Shown here piece by piece: positions 54,304 to 64,000 of a stretch of 64,000 bases of DNA. The DNA comes from Eucommia ulmoides (lineage: Eukaryota > Streptophyta > Magnoliopsida > Garryales > Eucommiaceae): contig CM028336.1 in NCBI GenBank assembly GCA_016647705.1, forward strand, positions 17,496,880 through 17,560,879, given 5' to 3'. The notes below the pieces were generated by a model. The model was not told where the DNA came from, did not search any database, and was given only the letters and a program-made list of their open reading frames with translations. Position numbers and translations under genes: made by a program. Within the stretch, counting starts at the first letter, position 1. Every line of letters starts with the position of its first letter.

Positions 54304-54534
54304 ATCCCAGTGTTCGCAACACCGGGATCAAAATTATTATTTTTTTTTTAATTGAATGGTCCTGACATTGCGAACGCCAGAACCATTCAAATCCAAACGG
54401 CATATCACCGTTTCTTCAAAACGGCGATGTGCCGTTTGTTGGTCAAACGGTAGTGTACCGTTTGACCAAACTGTTTTTAAGCAGTTGTTTTTGGTCCTGA
54501 TGTTGATAACACCGGAACCAAATCTGTATAAATA
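54304..54534 (+). promoter_or_regulatory. Hairpin array followed by a TATA box
   Basis: Six palindromic units in about 216 bases: 54304-54328 (11-base arms, CGC loop), 54354-54388 (16-base arms, three mismatches, GCG loop), 54395-54413 and 54419-54437 (AAACGG...CCGTTT), 54439-54469 (perfect 12-base arms TTGGTCAAACGG/CCGTTTGACCAA) and 54490-54522 (15-base arms). TATAAATA at 54527-54534 follows, with pyrimidine-rich leader sequence and a strong donor AAAAA|GTAAGT at 54653. Reads as a Pol II promoter with unusual upstream palindromes; the gene it served is disrupted by the MULE. Confidence 0.6.
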
Positions 54535-54654
54535 CCCCCTACCGTCCACCGTCTGAACTTACATTTGCCTCCATCCTCCTTCATATTTCTTGTTGCTAGT
54601 GTTTGTTTATAAAAAAATTCACAATTTCACAACGTCTTCCTCCTATTACAAAAA

Positions 54655-55595
54655 GTAAGTTTAATTTATTTGTTAGTTTGATTATTATATTTTTTATTTG
54701 TTTAATTATTTAGTTAATCTATTAGTTAATTTACTTACTTAATTCATTGATTAGTTGGTTAATTTAATTTGTTAATTTAGTTAGTTTAATTTTTAAGTTA
54801 GTTTGTTAATTTAATTTGTTAATTTATTTGTTTAATTAAAAATTATACACTTTGACCCCTCAAAGTTTGAGTAAATTATACATGTGTGAGAAAATATAAA
54901 TTATAATATATTGTTTTAAAAAAAAAAAATTATTTAGTTAATTAGTTTAAATTTTTAATTTAGTTGTTTAATTGAAAAATATGCACTTTGGCCCCTCAAA
55001 ATTTGATTAATTACACATGTAAGAAAATATAAAAATAAAAGTAAGTTTAATTTATTTATTTTTTATTTAATTTATTTGTTAGTTTGATTACTTTATTTTT
55101 TACTTGTTTAATTATTCAGTTAATCTGTTTGTTAGTTAGTTAGTTTACTTATTTAATTTTTTAATTAGTTGGTTAATTTAATTTGTTAGTTTTATTGTTT
55201 AAATTCTTAGTTAATTTGTTAGTTTAATTTGTTAATTTAGTTGTTTAATTGAAAACTATGCACTTGGGCCCTTCAAAGTTTGAGTAAATTATACACGTGT
55301 GAGAAATTATAAATTGAAATATAAATTATAATATATTGTTGGGCCCTTCAAAGTTTGAGTAAATTATACACGTATGAGAAATTATAAATTGTAATATAAA
55401 TTACAATATGTTGTTTTTTAAAAAAAATTATTAGTTAGTTAGTTACTTAATTTGAGTTTAATTTGTTAATTTAGTTATTTAATTAAAAAATGTGAACTTT
55501 GGCCCTCAAAGTTTGACAAATTACACATGTGGAAAAATATAAAATATAATAGATTGTTTTTTAAAAAAAAAAATTGTTAGTTACTTAATTAGTTT
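54655..55595. repeat. Tandem repeats in a presumed intron, period about 390 bp with shorter internal repeats
   Basis: A unit starting AAAAGTAAGTTTAATTTATT occurs at about 54650 and 55040, each running through a TTAGTTAATTTG-rich part to CACTT(T/G)G(A/G)CCC(C/T)TCAAAGTTTGAG. The latter block recurs at about 54850, 54985, 55262, 55343 and 55500. Begins with a splice-donor-like GTAAGT. Confidence 0.65.
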
Positions 55596-55934
55596 ATTTT
55601 TTTAAGGGTTTATACCATTTACCTCCCCTGTCTTTTTGCCCTAAACCAAATACCTCTCCTGTCATTTTACAAATACCAATCAACTCCATTTGACCCATTT
55701 TTTTGTATGAAAAGACTTTAATACCCCTCATTTTTATGTGACTTTTTACAATAATTTTTTTTTTTAAAGTAAAATGACTATTAAATCCTTCCCCTTTCTA
55801 ATTCCAAGATGGATTGGATATTTGATTTTTTGCAACATAAAAAAGTAGACATCATTTTGCTCCACGTCCTTTGTCCTTTCTTGCATACCCACTCCATCAC
55901 TTCATCAAGTCATTTCAGTAGCCATTTGAGAGAG

Positions 55935-56440
55935 TGAGAGAAGGTTGTTCGTCGAAGGCTCTTCCGTTCAACGTTTCATTTCCACGCCAGAGCTGGAGGT
56001 TTGTCCGTTTGTTGAAGGCTGCTTGTCGTCGAAAGCTCGTCGTCGAAGGCTAGGTTGCTTGTCGTCGGAAGCTCGCCGTCGAAAGCTCGTCCGTTTGTCG
56101 TCAGAAGCTCGTCATCGAAGGCTCGTCCTTTCGTCGTCAGAAGCTCGTCGTCATAGGCTTGTTCGTTCGTCATTGAAAGCTCATCGTCATCTGAAGCTCG
56201 TCCATTTCGTTAAACGCTGCGTCCACTCGTCGTCGTATGAAGCTCGTCCATTTTGTTGAAGGCTGTCGTCGAAGGCTCGTTCATTCGTTGTCGAAAGCTC
56301 GTCATCAAAGGCTCTTCCATTCGTCGTCGAAAGCTAATCGTCGTCTGAAGCTTGTCCATTTCGTTGAAGGTTGCATTGGTCGTCATCGGAAGGTCGTCGT
56401 TGAAGGTTGCAAAGGTGGTCGTCGGACGGTAAACCCAGGT
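55935..56440 (+). repeat. TCGTCG...AAGCTCGTC minisatellite in the MULE 5' exon
   Basis: About 0.5 kb of variants of CGTCGTCGAAAGCTCGTC and TCGTCCGTTTGTCGTC, units about 18-36 bases. Open frames of 104 and 93 codons across it are repeat translations (Arg/Ser-rich). It ends in CCAG|GTAAGTTC, a good splice donor, so it is probably leader exon sequence of the transposase transcript. Confidence 0.75.
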
Positions 56441-56476
56441 AAGTTCTACAAAAATCTAAAAAATCATTTTTTTTTC

Positions 56477-56830
56477 AAGCTGTTTAGTGTAGTTTGTTCA
56501 AAATCAATGGTTGTTTAGCCTAGTTTACACTAGGATGTGTTAGTGTAGTTTGCATCTGTTAGTTGTTGGTTATTTTTTTTCCAGGCTGTTTAGTGTAGTT
56601 TGTTCAAAATCAATGGTTGTTATAGTGTAGTTTACACCAGGGTGGTTAGTGTAGTTTGCATCTGTTTGATATCTGTTTGTTGGTTATTTTTTTTTCTTCA
56701 AGTTGTTTGGTGTAGTTTGTTCAAAATCAATGGTTGTTTAGTGTAGTTTACACCAGACTGTTAGGGTAGTTTGCATCTGTTTGAAACCTGTTTATTGTTG
56801 GGGGTTTTTTTTGCAGGCTGAAATCTATTT
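56477..56830. repeat. Three tandem copies of a unit of about 112 bp in the MULE intron
   Basis: Each unit has CTGTTTAGTGTAGTTTGTTC, AAAATCAATGGTTGTT, a GTTTACAC(C/T)AG part, GTAGTTTGCATCTGTT and a T-rich end. The intron closes at TTTTCACAG (56874), two bases before the ATG. Confidence 0.85.
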
Positions 56831-56876
56831 GTTGTTGGTTATTTGTTCATTCTTGTAATGTGTGGTTTTCACAGGC

Positions 56877-59540
56877 ATGAAGTCTTATTTTCTGCTCAAA
56901 TGTATGTTCATGCGTGAAGTTGTTGAGATAGGGTGGGTTGATCGTGATAGATATGGGATACTAATGTTATTGGATTATATAAGAATGATATTTGGAGGTA
57001 AAATCCCATATGGTAATGGGGTGGCTTTAAAATTTTCGATTGAATTGCCTGGAAGTAATAGAGAGAAAATGTGTATTATGAGTGATAAATAAGTTTTATT
57101 GATGTTTGATTTGCATCAACCACACAGAATGCATGAGATTTTGTTATTGATGGACTTAGATCTCAATCTTGCACCAATCACGTCTTCTAAAAACTTATTG
57201 AGAGACAAAGAAGTGCCTAGTGAAGTCACTGTTGAGGGCGAGGATGACAATGAAGAAGGGTTTGTGAGTGAGGATGAGGAAAAAACTATGTGAGTGAGGA
57301 GGAGGAAGAAACGGTAGAAGATGTGTATGGGCTTAGTTCTGAAGATGAGGATTGGAGAGACGAGGGATATGAAATAGAGAATGATGATGATGGAGAGCTG
57401 GAGGGACTTGAGGAAGAGATTGAAGAGGAAGATGGTGGAGATGAAGATGCACATTCAAACAATGATGATGAAGAAGTTGAGGTGGAATTTTCTGAAGAGA
57501 GTGATGGTGATGGGACTAGTAGTAAGAGATACAAGCACGCACGCAATATCTTATTTCTGGGTGTGTGGTATATCAAAAACCTCAAGATGCAAGGGATGTA
57601 GAATTTTGTGAGAAAATGATCTTCAAGCATGTTTATCAATGTACGGATGAGATTCAAGATTACATTGTGGCAAAAGGAATTAAAGTGAATAGGATCAAAA
57701 ATAAGAAACGAAGGCTGACAATTGAGTGTGCGGAAGTTGGTTGTAACTGGAGGATTCATGCTAGTCCATTGCCTGGACAGATTACTTATATGGTAAAGTC
57801 CTACAATCGGACTCATACACGCATTAGGTCAACCCATCACATTCCTGATGCTAATTCCAGATGGATTGCCAAAAAATTACTTAAAGAAATAAGAATTACC
57901 CCCAAACATTGATATTGATGGAATGCAGGAGAAATTGAAAAAAAGTTGGGGTGTAGAGGCTACACGAAGGCAACTATACAGAGCTAAGACAAAAACTAAT
58001 GAGATGATAGAGGAACATCATGGGAAGTCCTTCAATTTGCTACCTAAATATGAGGCCGAAGTGAACAAAAGCAATCCAGGGAGTTTGATTAGAATCAAGT
58101 ACTTCAAGGCCAATGTGAGTGCATCCCCATTTTTTTGCCAACTTTTCTTGTGTTTTAATGCTTTGAAGAATGGCTTTTTGGGTGGTTGCAGGCCATTTGT
58201 TGGAGTAGATGCATGTCACTTGAAGACACCACATGGTGGAGTCTTGATATCTGCAGTGGCACTTGATGGGAATAATGGGTTGTTTCCATTGGCTTTTGGG
58301 ATTACTGACGGTGAATTAATTGAGACATGAAGTTGGTTTTTGCAGCATTTGAAAGAGGCAATAGGGGGGGCAAGGTGTACTGCTCCATTTACTATTATGT
58401 CAGACTGGCACAAGGTAAATTGTATTACATTTATTTCATTTTAATTGAGTTACATTTATTTTGGTTTTCATTAACTATGTATTGCATAATTGTTGTTCGG
58501 TTTTCAATGCTTTTACATGCTATTGAGACTTCTGTGGTAAAGGTATTTCCTCAAGTTAGTCACAGAAGATGCTGCCATCACTTGCTAGCTAATTTTAAAA
58601 AAACAAAATCCCTGGTGTGTTGATGAGGAATACTTTTTGGAAAGCAGCCCGAAACTACAATGAAAAAACTTTTCTTGATGCAATGGAGAAGATGAAGGTA
58701 TTGGATGAGAATGCATACAATTTGTTAATTGATCATCTACTGGAGACTTGGGCAAGGTATAAATTTGATAAGGCTGTGAAATGTGATCACGTTACGAATC
58801 ATCTTGTAGAATCATTCAATAGTTGGTTAGGTAACTTGAGAACAAAACCTGTGTTGTCACTATTGGAAGGCATTAGGACTAAGCTAATGGTGAGATTGCA
58901 AAAAAGGTATGAAAAAACAGTTGGTTGGGAGGAAAAGATTACTAGGAACATAAGGGAAAAACTGAAGAAGAATGTTGATGAAGGGAAAAAATGTACCGCG
59001 TTGTTTGCCGGTGGGCAAGAGTTTGAAATGGTTGATAAGATGGGGGTTAGTCAAGTGGTGGATTTGGGGAAAAAGACGTGCGTTTGTAGAGAATGGCATA
59101 TTAGTGGAGTGCCTTGTAAGCATGCTGCCTGGGCCATCAATTATAAGAGAGGAAGGGTAGAAGATTATTGTGATGAAGCCTTCTCAAATGATACCTACTT
59201 AGCTGTGCATAAGGAGATGATCCATCCAATTCTTCATCACAAGCTTTGGAAGTACAATCCTTCTAAAATGCTCCAACCACCCTTGTATAAAAGAGGAGCT
59301 GGACGACTAAAGCTAAGTAGAAGGTGAAGAGCAGACGAAGAACCCCCAAGGACGAAGGGTAAGGGGATTGCACCTCAAAAAGTCGATGAGAAGATTAGGC
59401 AGACGATAAGGTGCAAAATTTGCACTCAATTTGGTCACAACAAGAGGACTTGTCCTCTTAGACCACCAACACCACATCCAGTTGTTGCCCCACAGCAAGA
59501 AAGTCAAGCCTCGGTAGTTATTGGAAATGATGATGTATGA
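56877..59540 (+). pseudogene. MULE transposase (MURA-like), disrupted
   Basis: ATG follows the acceptor TTTTCACAG. Order: N-terminal part (MKSYFLLKCMFMREVVEIGW), an Asp/Glu-rich linker, the MuDR DNA-binding region (FCEKMIFKHVYQCTDEIQDY, VGCNWRIHASPLPGQITYMV, STHHIPDANSRWIAKKLL), the transposase core with GCRPFVGVDACHLKT (first Asp), TIMSDWHK (second Asp), RRCCHHLLANFKKTK and TNHLVESFNSW (Glu), the SWIM zinc finger CVCREWHISGVPCKHAAWAI, and a C-terminal zinc knuckle CKICTQFGHNKRTCPLRPPT. Lesions: TAA at 57090, shifts near 57290, 57565 and 57905, TGA at 58328, a shift near 58615 and TGA at 59325. A possible intron starts at CACAAG|GTAAAT (58418). Inactive. Confidence 0.9.
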
Positions 59541-60378
59541 AGAAGCTGTAATTTTTTTTGAAAAAACTGTAATTTTTTTACTAATGATGTAGTTTTTTAA
59601 CAAACTATAATTTGTTGAACAAGTTGTAATTTTTTGAGAAATGATGCATTTTTTTGCAACAGCTATATGTTATTAAGCTTGGTTGATTTGTGGTTTGTTT
59701 TTGTTGTATTTAGCGATTTTTTTGTGTATTTTAGACTGGTTTTTGCAACAGGTATAAGTTAATTTTAGATTGGTTATTTTTGTTTTTTTTTTATGTTTAT
59801 GATGAGTTAAAATTAAAGAGTATAAATTAAAAATTAACAAAAAAAAAAACACAAAAGTGTAAAACGAATCTGCAGTAAAATAAATAAATTAAACATTGAA
59901 TAAAAACTAAATAAGCAGTGTAGAAAACAAGAAACAAATTATAGCCCAAAAATGAACCAATAGGAGAAAAAATTAAAAAATAAAGGGAAACAATAAAAAA
60001 ATCAAGAAATTAAGGGGAAAATGACATAAAATTGTACAAGAGGGGTATAATTGTCCAATATATTAAAATAAAAAAGGGCATTTGTGTCATTTAATTGAGG
60101 CCAAATTAATTTGAGGGCATTTTTGTCATTAAAAATATTGTGTTAGCAATTCTATATTGATAGGGGTAGTTGACTACCTAAATGCAAAGCTACAAGGAGT
60201 TGACTAGTATTTGTAAAATAACAGGGGAGGTATTTGGTTTAGGACAAAAAGACAGGGGAGATAAGTGGTATAAACCCATTTTTTTAATGTGTTTGAAAAA
60301 ATTTATATTCCATTGAAAATTAAAGTTAATTAAATTATTGACTAAATTAAAAACAAATAAAATAAAAAAGATTGAAAA

Positions 60379-60814
60379 ATGTACACGATCAGAGATTTGT
60401 ATCGTTCAATGGGACGTCATTGGTTTTTGGAAGACGAATTCTCATACTCTTTAGATCCAAGAGTTTGTTACTCTTCACAATGAGTTGTAAGGATGTCGGG
60501 AGGAATATAATTATCGTGTCAACCAATCAGAGATTATGGTGGACGGATGCAGACAATATAATATTCCAATAGTGCGTCAATTGGCTAGAACAATGCTAAT
60601 AGACACACCGCATAACCTTCAGATGGCATTGCATCGCTACCGTGAAGAAAATAACCGAATGCAAATTCGAATTTTTTGACACGAGCTTGAAATGACAGCA
60701 CGTGAGCGTCTCGAACAAGGTTTATTTGTCGAAGCGCGTACTTACATGAGATGCACAAGGAATCCTCAATATCAGTTAAATATTGAAATGTCTGATGATG
60801 AGAGTAATGTTTAA
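60379..60814 (+). pseudogene. Small decayed frame of unknown family
   Basis: Starts MYTIRDLYRSMGRHWFLEDE and stops early; after a shift, a second stretch reads QYNIPIVRQLARTMLIDTPH through HRYREENNRMQIRIF, a TGA at 60677 (possibly from CGA), and HELEMTARERLEQGLFVEA to MSDDESNV and TAA. Helical, charged content; not recognised. It lies just right of the MULE, and the leader at 54527-54653 could be its original promoter. Confidence 0.4.
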
Positions 60815-61099
60815 TGTTTTCGCATTGGTGAATTGCAGTTTAACTATGTATTTCCTTTGAAGTCTAATGTATCGTTTCTACATTAAATTATAATAACGCT
60901 ACTTCTACTAAACAACTGACTTTCTCTCTTTAAATTGATATGTGGTGTTGGGTTAGCTTTTTTTTAGTTCAGCCTCGTGTACATAAGTTGTAAAACATCA
61001 TTTTTCAGTAATTATATTTTTAAAAAATTAATTTTTTTGTAAACTCGTAATGTGCAGTGTAATATTTGTAAAGAAACTGTTCAGCCTTTTATTTTCGTG

Positions 61100-61605
61100 A
61101 TGTCTTCACATATTAATTCAAGTGAAGAAAGCTCATTTGGTTTTTCAAGTGAGGAGAACTCATATGGTGTTTGGGGTTGGCCCGGACCGTGAGATCACCA
61201 AAGATGTTAGGTTCTACAACCATATTATGATGACTACTGGAGTGATCAAGACACCAACCTGATAAAGTATCGCATCGGTCTATGCCAAGAATTGGAATAC
61301 AGGGTAAATGAGTCTAACAATCTTGTATCTTGTTTGAGAGGTCTTAATGCACAAGTTCCATATCATTAAAGTCTTTAGATGCCTAGACGATGTATAATTG
61401 ATGACATGACCAAGATCAAAGATGCTATTACACGAATTCGCCTGAAGAATAATAAAATGTTGTTGCGCAAGAATATATATTATCTACTACAATTAGCCAA
61501 TGAAATAGTTGCCACAAGTAACAGAGTACTCTCTCCAAACGAATATCATAACTTCATAAATAACAATGAATATTTGTTTGAAGGGTACATGTTTAATAAA
61601 GAATA
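61100..61605 (+). pseudogene. Small decayed coiled-coil-like frame of unknown family
   Basis: From ATG at 61100 (MSSHINSSEESSFGFSSEEN) a single frame runs 168 codons to ...LFEGYMFNKE and TAA, interrupted only by TGA 61190, TAG 61208, TAA 61367 and TAG 61376. Each could have arisen by C to T change in CGA, CAA or CAG. The second half (IDDMTKIKDAITRIRLKNNK, LLQLANEIVATSNRVLSPNE) is helical. Not recognised. Confidence 0.45.
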
Positions 61606-62268
61606 AAGAATTTTTGGCAGTTTAAGTGTTTTTTTTTGTCACTATTTTCATGATGTTATGTACTATATTTCTTATGTATTGTCTTTGCTATGAGTTTTGT
61701 AACAAACACCGTTAAATATGTTTCTAATTTAGGTAATATTTTTTTCTTCTTTTTATAATTAATTGTACTTGTTAACGCGCTTAATTTCAATATGATGTTT
61801 ATAATTATTTTAAGTTGTTTCGTCTTTAATATTATACTCTTTCAATGTGATCCATAATATATTAGGTGAAATAAATGAAATTATACATTAGTTAAGTGAT
61901 ATTTCAATTGATAGGTGGTGGTATTTGTTATGTATTGTCTTCGTTATACCTTGTCTGTATCATGTCTGCCTTAGAAAAATAATCTTTCAAATTTACGATG
62001 AATAAATATGTATATACAAGTCTCAAAGATGGAGTAGAAAATACAACAAATGTGTATAATAATGTACATCGATATATATTCAACCACGAGCTACTCCGTT
62101 TGCTGTCTAAGAATTTATTGCTCGATCTCGTATTCAGATCCTGTATCCATTTGCGAAGTAATATACACGGTAGATTAACAACATTCTAAAGCTACAAACG
62201 TTAAAAAAAAACATTTACAAAAAAATGTATTTACATTCCTATAACTAAACTATCAACTATATAACTAA
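61606..62268. other. AT-rich spacer between convergent frames
   Basis: Separates the + strand small frame from the minus-strand PMD pseudogene. Probably 3' sequences of both. Confidence 0.5.
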
Positions 62269-64000
62269 CTATGTACCGTAACCCCTACGTCGGATGTTCT
62301 TCCGCCCTCGGCGTTGAGCAATAGAAGGTTCCTCAGCCTCCTCATGAACCTATGTAACTTGTCCAAAGTCCATAAACGATTGTTGCATCATTCTCGGACC
62401 TCTTACATCGTCCCCGAACCATAGCAGCAGTGACACTTGTCTTTCCAATCTTATGGGATGGATAAATGTCATCGGAAGAATCATGCCTGAAGTTGAGACA
62501 ATTTCCTCCATCGGCGAAGTGACGAATGATGATGACGGTTGTGTACCTAGTTGCGATACGTAATGCGAATAAGGGTCATGCATCTGGTACACGTCGGATA
62601 GCCCAGCAGCATCACCCATGACGTACATGCTAGATGGTCTGGTATCAGCATCCATGTTGTACGATGTAAAAGGTCCGAAAACACCCACACTACCTGGACG
62701 GTAAGCGTCAGAAGTCTATGGTTGAAGAGAAGGCTGAGAAACATACTAAGGAGAAGGCCAAGGAGCAGCCTGAGGAGATGGAGTCATATGGAGTGGTACC
62801 TGATGGTACGCCACCGACGAGGTGGCATCGTAGACAGAATGAGCCAACTCTTCGTATGAGTCCATAGTACACGTCCGTAGAGAAAGATGACTCATGCACA
62901 TTAGTTGCGATACCTTCGGATCCTACGAAACACATATAATCGTTAAGTTAATACATGAATAACAAGATAATCAAACTTATATAACTAAACAGATTATATA
63001 CTTAATGTGATCATACCTCTAACATCGCTCGTCCTCCTGTTGCTAGATATCCGAACTCAGGTCGGTACTCCGGGGTAACCAAGAACCTTCGTGCGATTCT
63101 CCAATACCAGTCCATGTATTCTTAGTCAACCCCTCTACATCTGGTGCTCGTCACTTATTCCATGCAACTATATGTGCATGGTGCTTCTCAATCCAATTCG
63201 CACCAAAGTGTCCTTACCGAGTAATTTTGTGCAAGTTCTTATCCATAATTACCGGCTGAGGAATCCCTTTCCGATAACCAAACTATCGTAGCACACGCAG
63301 GAGATACGTGTACTCAACGATCTCGAAGCAATTGAGGGGCAGTGTTGTCATCCACATATCTTCCTTATCTCTAGTATATAGAGGTAAAGTCGATAGGAGA
63401 TAAGGTATCCAAATGACCTGTAAAACAAAATATAAATAAACAAATAAAAAAAATTAAAATTTCAATGTAGCAGAATAACTAACCTCGTTATTTTGCAACC
63501 AATCTAACTGATCGCGATTGACCACCAAAACATGCATCGGCAAGTTTTCCAAATTGAACTCAAGGGTCCACCTGTACACAAAAAATATAAACCATAAGTT
63601 TAATATCCATAAATAAATATCCATTACATGATAAATAAAATTAAATAGAAAATACTAATTACTTACCAAGCACCCCTCAGAGCTTTAGGAACGTTAAGCC
63701 CTCACCGAAATCCAACTCTTCGAACGATATATCATAATGGGAAAAAAAGGACAACTTCAAGTCGAAGCCTCGGCAACTACTCCCAGGCCCAACACTTCAA
63801 CAAAAATAGGCAGCCGGCTGTGTCTTTTGTCTTGGCCTTCGACGCCTTACATAGCTCGCAATAGAGGACTGCTAGTGTGGCAATGCTCCGGTTATACTTG
63901 ACGGTAGGTGTCAAGTCACCAAGCAGTGGGAGGTAGGCTAGGTTAACGTTGTTATGCGATTTATCAGGTAGCAACATCTAGCCAAGCATAATCAAGCAAT
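62269..64000 (-). pseudogene. Plant mobile domain (PMD, MAIL-like) pseudogene, 5' end outside window
   Basis: Spliced on the minus strand: 64000-63667, 63571-63484, 63417-63017, 62922-62269, all with GT-AG introns. Exon 1 reads LLPDKSHNNVNLAYLPLLGD and AGCLFLLKCWAWE, exon 2 LPMHVLVVNRDQLDW, exon 3 IWIPYLLSTLPLY, PLNCFEIVEYTYLLRVLR, FGYRKGIPQP and MDWYWRIARRFLVTPEYRPE, a block order typical of the PMD of MAIL-type genes and transposons. Exon 4 is a Ser/Pro-rich tail ending RRGRKNIRRRGYGT. Many stops: three in exon 4 (TAG at 62746, 62716 and 62350), others in exons 1 and 3. Known role of family members: chromatin/silencing for cellular MAIL genes, capture in Gypsy and Mutator elements. This copy looks transposon-derived and dead. 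Confidence 0.82.

Larger units (their letters stand above)
55606..60277 (+). mobile_element. Mutator-like element (MULE) with long TIRs and a 10-bp target duplication
   Basis: 4,672 bp. The left end GGGTTTATACCATTTACCTC and the reverse complement of the right end GGGTTTATACCACTTATCTC pair for about 82 bases with seven mismatches. Both ends are followed outward by ATTTTTTTAA (55596-55605 and 60278-60287), a 10-bp direct repeat in the range known for MULEs. Inside: a TCG-rich repeat exon, an intron with tandem repeats, a MURA-type transposase gene with all three catalytic acids but several frame lesions, and an AT-rich 3' part. It is inserted in the tandem-repeat intron of another element. Confidence 0.92.

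Noticed and set aside
55945-56518. Arg/Ser-rich frames of 104 and 93 codons
   Set aside because: Translation of the CGTCGTCGAAAGCTCGTC minisatellite in the MULE leader.
57116-57816. Ser-rich minus-strand frames of 112 and 176 codons
   Set aside because: Antisense of the Asp/Glu-rich linker of the MULE transposase.
1-64000. CRISPR array, prophage or bacterial operon
   Set aside because: Spliced plant gene and plant transposons throughout; tandem repeats here lack the regular repeat-spacer pattern.

Overview
This is nuclear DNA of a flowering plant, most likely a eudicot. The evidence is one spliced gene with GT-AG introns, a protein that aligns along its length with plant NUA/TPR, and a dense population of plant-type transposable elements (Copia, Gypsy-type LTRs, LINE, hAT, PIF/Harbinger, MULE, Helitron, plant mobile domain elements). 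I could not identify the species.

The only apparently functional protein gene is the 3' two thirds of NUCLEAR PORE ANCHOR (NUA, the plant TPR/Mlp1 homologue), + strand, 5845-40707. I assembled 29 exons (about 1,365 residues plus a stop). The 5' third lies left of the window. Its introns swell to 7.7 kb because transposons have landed in them: a hAT copy, a Gypsy-type LTR fragment, a LINE that is itself split by a hAT copy, and two Copia elements, one of them about 5 kb.

Layout. 1-5844: upstream intron, or DNA left of the gene, made of an LTR-like repeat and three terminal-inverted-repeat (TIR) elements. 5845-40707: NUA exons and transposon-filled introns. 40708-42050: 3' flank. 42053-44512: decayed PIF/Harbinger element with both its Myb/SANT and DDE genes. 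45163-49734: AT-rich degenerate satellite and a second copy of the LTR-like repeat, opposite in orientation to the copy at the left edge. 49735-52448: probable solo LTR. 52642-53363: Helitron with recognisable termini. 53430-54170: palindromic element. 54304-55605: a row of hairpins ahead of a TATA box, a short leader exon and an intron of tandem repeats. 55606-60277: structurally complete MULE with about 82-bp TIRs and a 10-bp target duplication, but a broken transposase gene. 60379-64000: two small decayed reading frames and, convergent on the other strand, a plant mobile domain (PMD) pseudogene that runs off the right edge.

Most notable: a fragment of a host ABC transporter gene (probably subfamily D, Walker A region) carried in the leader of the intronic Copia element; a 420-bp in-frame duplication inside that element's reverse transcriptase; a hAT insertion that splits a LINE and whose removal with one 8-bp target copy restores the LINE frame; and the 54304-54520 hairpin array. 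The right-hand region may be one larger PMD-bearing element that was split by the MULE. That last point is inference.
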